From the NCBI GenBank assembly GCA_905250075.1, contig CAJNOP010000491.1, forward strand, positions 62,001-126,000: DNA of 64,000 nucleotides, read 5' to 3'. Below, piece by piece: positions 61,578-64,000 of the stretch (the first letter of the stretch is position 1; every line of letters starts with the position of its first letter). The notes under the pieces are model-generated. The model saw nothing but the letters and a program-made list of their open reading frames with translations. It was not told the DNA's origin and ran no database searches. A program made the translations under genes and the position numbers. The DNA comes from Rotaria sp. Silwood1. Its lineage: Eukaryota; Rotifera; Eurotatoria; Philodinida; Philodinidae.

Positions 61578-62789
61578 ATGGCTGAAACGAAAATCGAAAG
61601 TGCAACTTATTCGACAAAGACTGTCGAACATTCGACATCACCAGTACTGATTAATAATCCATCTATTCGTTCGGTACAAAATACAAACAATATAGAAATT
61701 ATGTCTGGCATGCAACATCAAAATCAAAACTATCAATCACAAATTCATGATATTTGTAATAGTCCATTGATCAATAGGCAAGGAATTATTCAACGTTCAT
61801 CATCTACTCATAATATTGATCAATTACCTAATCAAGCAATTTTACCACGTCTAGATCAATATCCTATCAATCAAGATCCATATCCTGAACATATTCATCG
61901 TCCTACAAATGAACATCTCACTTATCAGCAAGATATAGCTATTCGTTATTTACAACCACCTAGTCCACCACCACCAGGTCCTATTGTTGTACGTGAAATT
62001 CGAGCACCCCTACCTCCTGAAGCTCCTCCATTGATTGTACGTCAACATGCTAGTGCTCCTATGACTCCACCTCCAATGGTCATTCGTGAATGTCCACCAG
62101 TACCACCTCCAATAGAACCACCTTCTGTTGTTAATAAATTTTTACCAGCACCTCCACCACTTCCACGAAGAGTAATTATCGAAAGACAAGCACCATTACC
62201 TCCTAAACCACAACCTGTTATTATTGAAAAATGGCTTCCTTATAAACCACCTCCTGAACGACGTATAGTCGTTGAACCAGCTGCACCACTCATGCCAAGA
62301 CCAATACCAAAAAATACAATAATAACATATGATGCTCCACATGTTGATATTGTTAAAAATGTTCGTCATCTTGGAGTTGTTCGTGCTGATCCACTTCTAT
62401 ATACTGCTCAATATGGTCCATGTTTACAACAAAATGAATATGTTCAAAATACAATGGCTAAGTTTGGTCTTGGAAATAATTATAGGGAAATGATTCAAAT
62501 GCAAACAGCACAACATGGTCCATGTTTAGAACAGAATGAATATGTTCAAAATACAATGGCTAAATTTAATCTTGGAAATAATTATATGCAAATGAATCAA
62601 ATGCAAACACCACAACATCCAGCCATAATGAATAATAATCAATTACAAGATAATTATGCTCGTCGTAATAGTCAACAATCAATGAGTATGATAGAACAAA
62701 GTACATCAAATATACATCAAATGCAACATGGAAATCAATATAACTATATAGAAAATCATGCAGGAATGATGTTACCTAATCAATGTTAA
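61578..62789 (+). CDS. Proline-rich repeat protein (gene B)
   Basis: Intronless coding region, 403 residues, family not recognised. Residues ~1-125 are polar and Gln/Asn/Ser/His-rich. Residues ~126-260 are a proline-rich part with repeating charged and aliphatic motifs (VVREIRAPLPP, VIRECPPVPPP, VIIERQAPLPPKP, VIIEKWLPYKPP, IVVEPAAPLMP). This alternation of V/I-V/I-x-E/R with Pro clusters resembles cytoskeletal or cortex proteins of the articulin/alveolin kind, by pattern only. A short ordered-looking stretch follows (VDIVKNVRHLGVVRADP), then two tandem 34-residue repeats and a Gln/Met/Asn-rich tail. No signal peptide or membrane helix. A TATA box precedes it. A truncated inverted second copy lies at 53490-53938. 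Confidence 0.85.
   Translation: MAETKIESATYSTKTVEHSTSPVLINNPSIRSVQNTNNIEIMSGMQHQNQNYQSQIHDICNSPLINRQGIIQRSSSTHNIDQLPNQAILPRLDQYPINQDPYPEHIHRPTNEHLTYQQDIAIRYLQPPSPPPPGPIVVREIRAPLPPEAPPLIVRQHASAPMTPPPMVIRECPPVPPPIEPPSVVNKFLPAPPPLPRRVIIERQAPLPPKPQPVIIEKWLPYKPPPERRIVVEPAAPLMPRPIPKNTIITYDAPHVDIVKNVRHLGVVRADPLLYTAQYGPCLQQNEYVQNTMAKFGLGNNYREMIQMQTAQHGPCLEQNEYVQNTMAKFNLGNNYMQMNQMQTPQHPAIMNNNQLQDNYARRNSQQSMSMIEQSTSNIHQMQHGNQYNYIENHAGMMLPNQC
62401..62604 (+). repeat. Two tandem 34-residue repeats in gene B
   Basis: Two consecutive 102-base units encode TAQ(Y/H)GPCL(Q/E)QNEYVQNT through MAKF(G/N)LGNNY. A third, degraded unit (TPQHPAIMNNNQL) follows. Their near-identity points to recent tandem duplication. 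Confidence 0.85.
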
Positions 62790-63464
62790 TCGACTATTGA
62801 TTGTTAAAATGACTTAGATGTTTTCCTATAGGAAAATATTTAATCACAAAGACTAATTCATTTTTCTTTTCTTTTTGCTTTTTTTTTTTTGCTTAGAAGA
62901 AAAGAGTTATTTTCATATATATTTGCACGAAATAGGTGTAGACGAATACTTATTTCAATAATGACGCTTCTTTTTATACTTCTTAAATAAACCAAAATAT
63001 TATGACATAATTTTTTCAAAGAGAGTAACGTAAAGACACTTGAAGCTTTTGGAAATCACATGATCAAAAACTAGCTTGGAACTATTTCAACAAAATCAAT
63101 TATTTACAGAAAAATAGAGTGTTCGATAGAACGTATTCAAAAGGCTAGATTCTTTGTGAGACTAAAAGATTAGTCAAGAACGATCTCTTCACTTTGAAAC
63201 TTTTCTAGGATTTAATTAGACGATCACTATTTCAATTGACAGATTAAGCACCAATGGTCTAGCTTTTCTTCAAATGTGTCAACTCAAGAAAAAAACTCTA
63301 TGGGATTAACATGTAACATGTGATGAACTGCTCTTGTTAATCACAGGGAGATTGTTTTACTCTATCTATTTTGGTCACATTTCTGGAGAAGTAGTAGTGC
63401 AGTTTTACGATCGTTTAGTTGTTCCTACGAACCACTTCCGAAGAATTATTTTCAACTGACTGAT
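62790..63464. other. 3' flank of gene B
   Basis: 62790-63030 matches, in inverted orientation, the flank of the truncated copy at 53490-53723 (both contain TTTTCCTATAGGAAAA). No gene was seen further right. Confidence 0.6.
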
Positions 63465-63830
63465 CGATTTTAAATTAGGACTATGTGCATAAGATAGACC
63501 TCACTGAGAGCTGAAAAAACTCCAAAGGATAAATTCTCTTAGACCTTCTATCAAGATTTATAGGCATTTTATTGAAATTTTAGTTTCAGTGTTGAATTTT
63601 GGAAGTTTCATCTCGAAAGAATATCTTCTTTTTCAAGAAATGAAAGTTTTCAACAACATTCATCTTTCAGGAAAGATGCTAGAAAGTTCTGTTTCTTGAG
63701 ACTATAGTTTCTTGCACAAGAAATATTTTTTGAGCTGAAATTTTCAGAACATCCTAGTGATAAAGAGATCTGTCTGTGAGCGAAAGCTTAGACGGGAATA
63801 CGTTTATTCGATCGTTTTTTTCTTGTTCAC
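63465..63830. repeat. Decayed copy of the palindromic element family
   Basis: Left part GGACTATGTGCATAAGATAG and right part GAGATCTGTCTGTGAGCGAA correspond to the arms of 45901-46510. Internal pairing (AGAACATCCTAG, GAAATTTTCAG) is degraded. The rest of the window to 64000 is AT-rich with no gene seen. Confidence 0.55.
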
Positions 63831-64000
63831 TAACTTTTCTTTGTTCACATCAGAAAAAAAAGTACAAACAGCGAAAACCTAATTCACACTTCACATTCTG
63901 AAAAATGACTTCTTTTTCAAATATTCATTTATTTTTAATCCAAGATCAATATTATTTGTATGTTAACAAAATTGATGAAAGATACATAAACAGGATTTCG

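Noticed and set aside
1-64000. tRNA, rRNA, CRISPR arrays, bacterial operons or viral genes
   Set aside because: No cloverleaf with clear A and B boxes, no rRNA-like sequence, no spaced identical repeats of CRISPR type and no viral hallmark genes were seen. Small RNA genes cannot be excluded by eye.

Overview
This window looks like nuclear DNA from a small, AT-rich animal genome. The protein-coding genes are clearly metazoan (MAGOH, ELP1, PGS1, a TMEM135-family protein and a long-chain acyl-CoA synthetase). They are split by many short introns, mostly about 45-75 bp, with GT-AG boundaries and AT-rich third codon positions. Several genes have a 3' splice-site-like AG just before their start codon. 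This pattern fits a bdelloid rotifer or a similar animal with spliced-leader trans-splicing. That placement is an inference from gene architecture; no species can be named. Two runs of N (10 and 100 bases) mark assembly gaps.

Layout. 0-20 kb is an accessory region. It holds two minus-strand paralogs (A1 at 8-2285, A2 at 10633-17103) with the same four-exon structure but very different middles. A2 carries about 2 kb of Pro/Glu/Val/Lys repeats. Relatives of one long-TIR DNA transposon lie upstream of A1, downstream of A2 and upstream of A2, and the last still contains a broken Tc1/mariner-type transposase. A decayed multi-exon coding relic lies at 4.3-5.6 kb. 20.6-50.4 kb is a conserved gene block: an ACSL-type acyl-CoA synthetase (minus), a TMEM135-like gene (plus), an unrecognised small gene (minus), then a close head-to-tail minus-strand series ELP1 > MAGOH > PGS1. 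50.4-64 kb is accessory again: a truncated copy of a proline-rich gene ending at a gap, a rhodopsin-like GPCR, a broken mariner-type transposase, a TIR element with many subterminal repeats, and the intact proline-rich gene.

The introns of the conserved genes hold young DNA transposons. Four elements (ACSL, PGS1, MAGOH and ELP1 introns) have terminal inverted repeats and perfect 8-bp target-site duplications, as expected for hAT-like non-autonomous elements. A separate family of roughly 600-bp palindromes is present once with a 3-bp TAA duplication (27.9 kb), once in an ELP1 intron and once as a relic at the right edge.

Functionally, ACSL activates fatty acids, PGS1 makes the cardiolipin precursor in mitochondria, and TMEM135 relatives act in peroxisomal/mitochondrial lipid handling. 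ELP1 is the Elongator scaffold and MAGOH an exon-junction-complex subunit. I see no sign that these genes form one pathway. The most unusual signals are the A1/A2 pair (a nearly identical intron block beside diverged exons, and a PEVK-like array in only one copy) and the cluster of intron-dwelling elements with intact target-site duplications.
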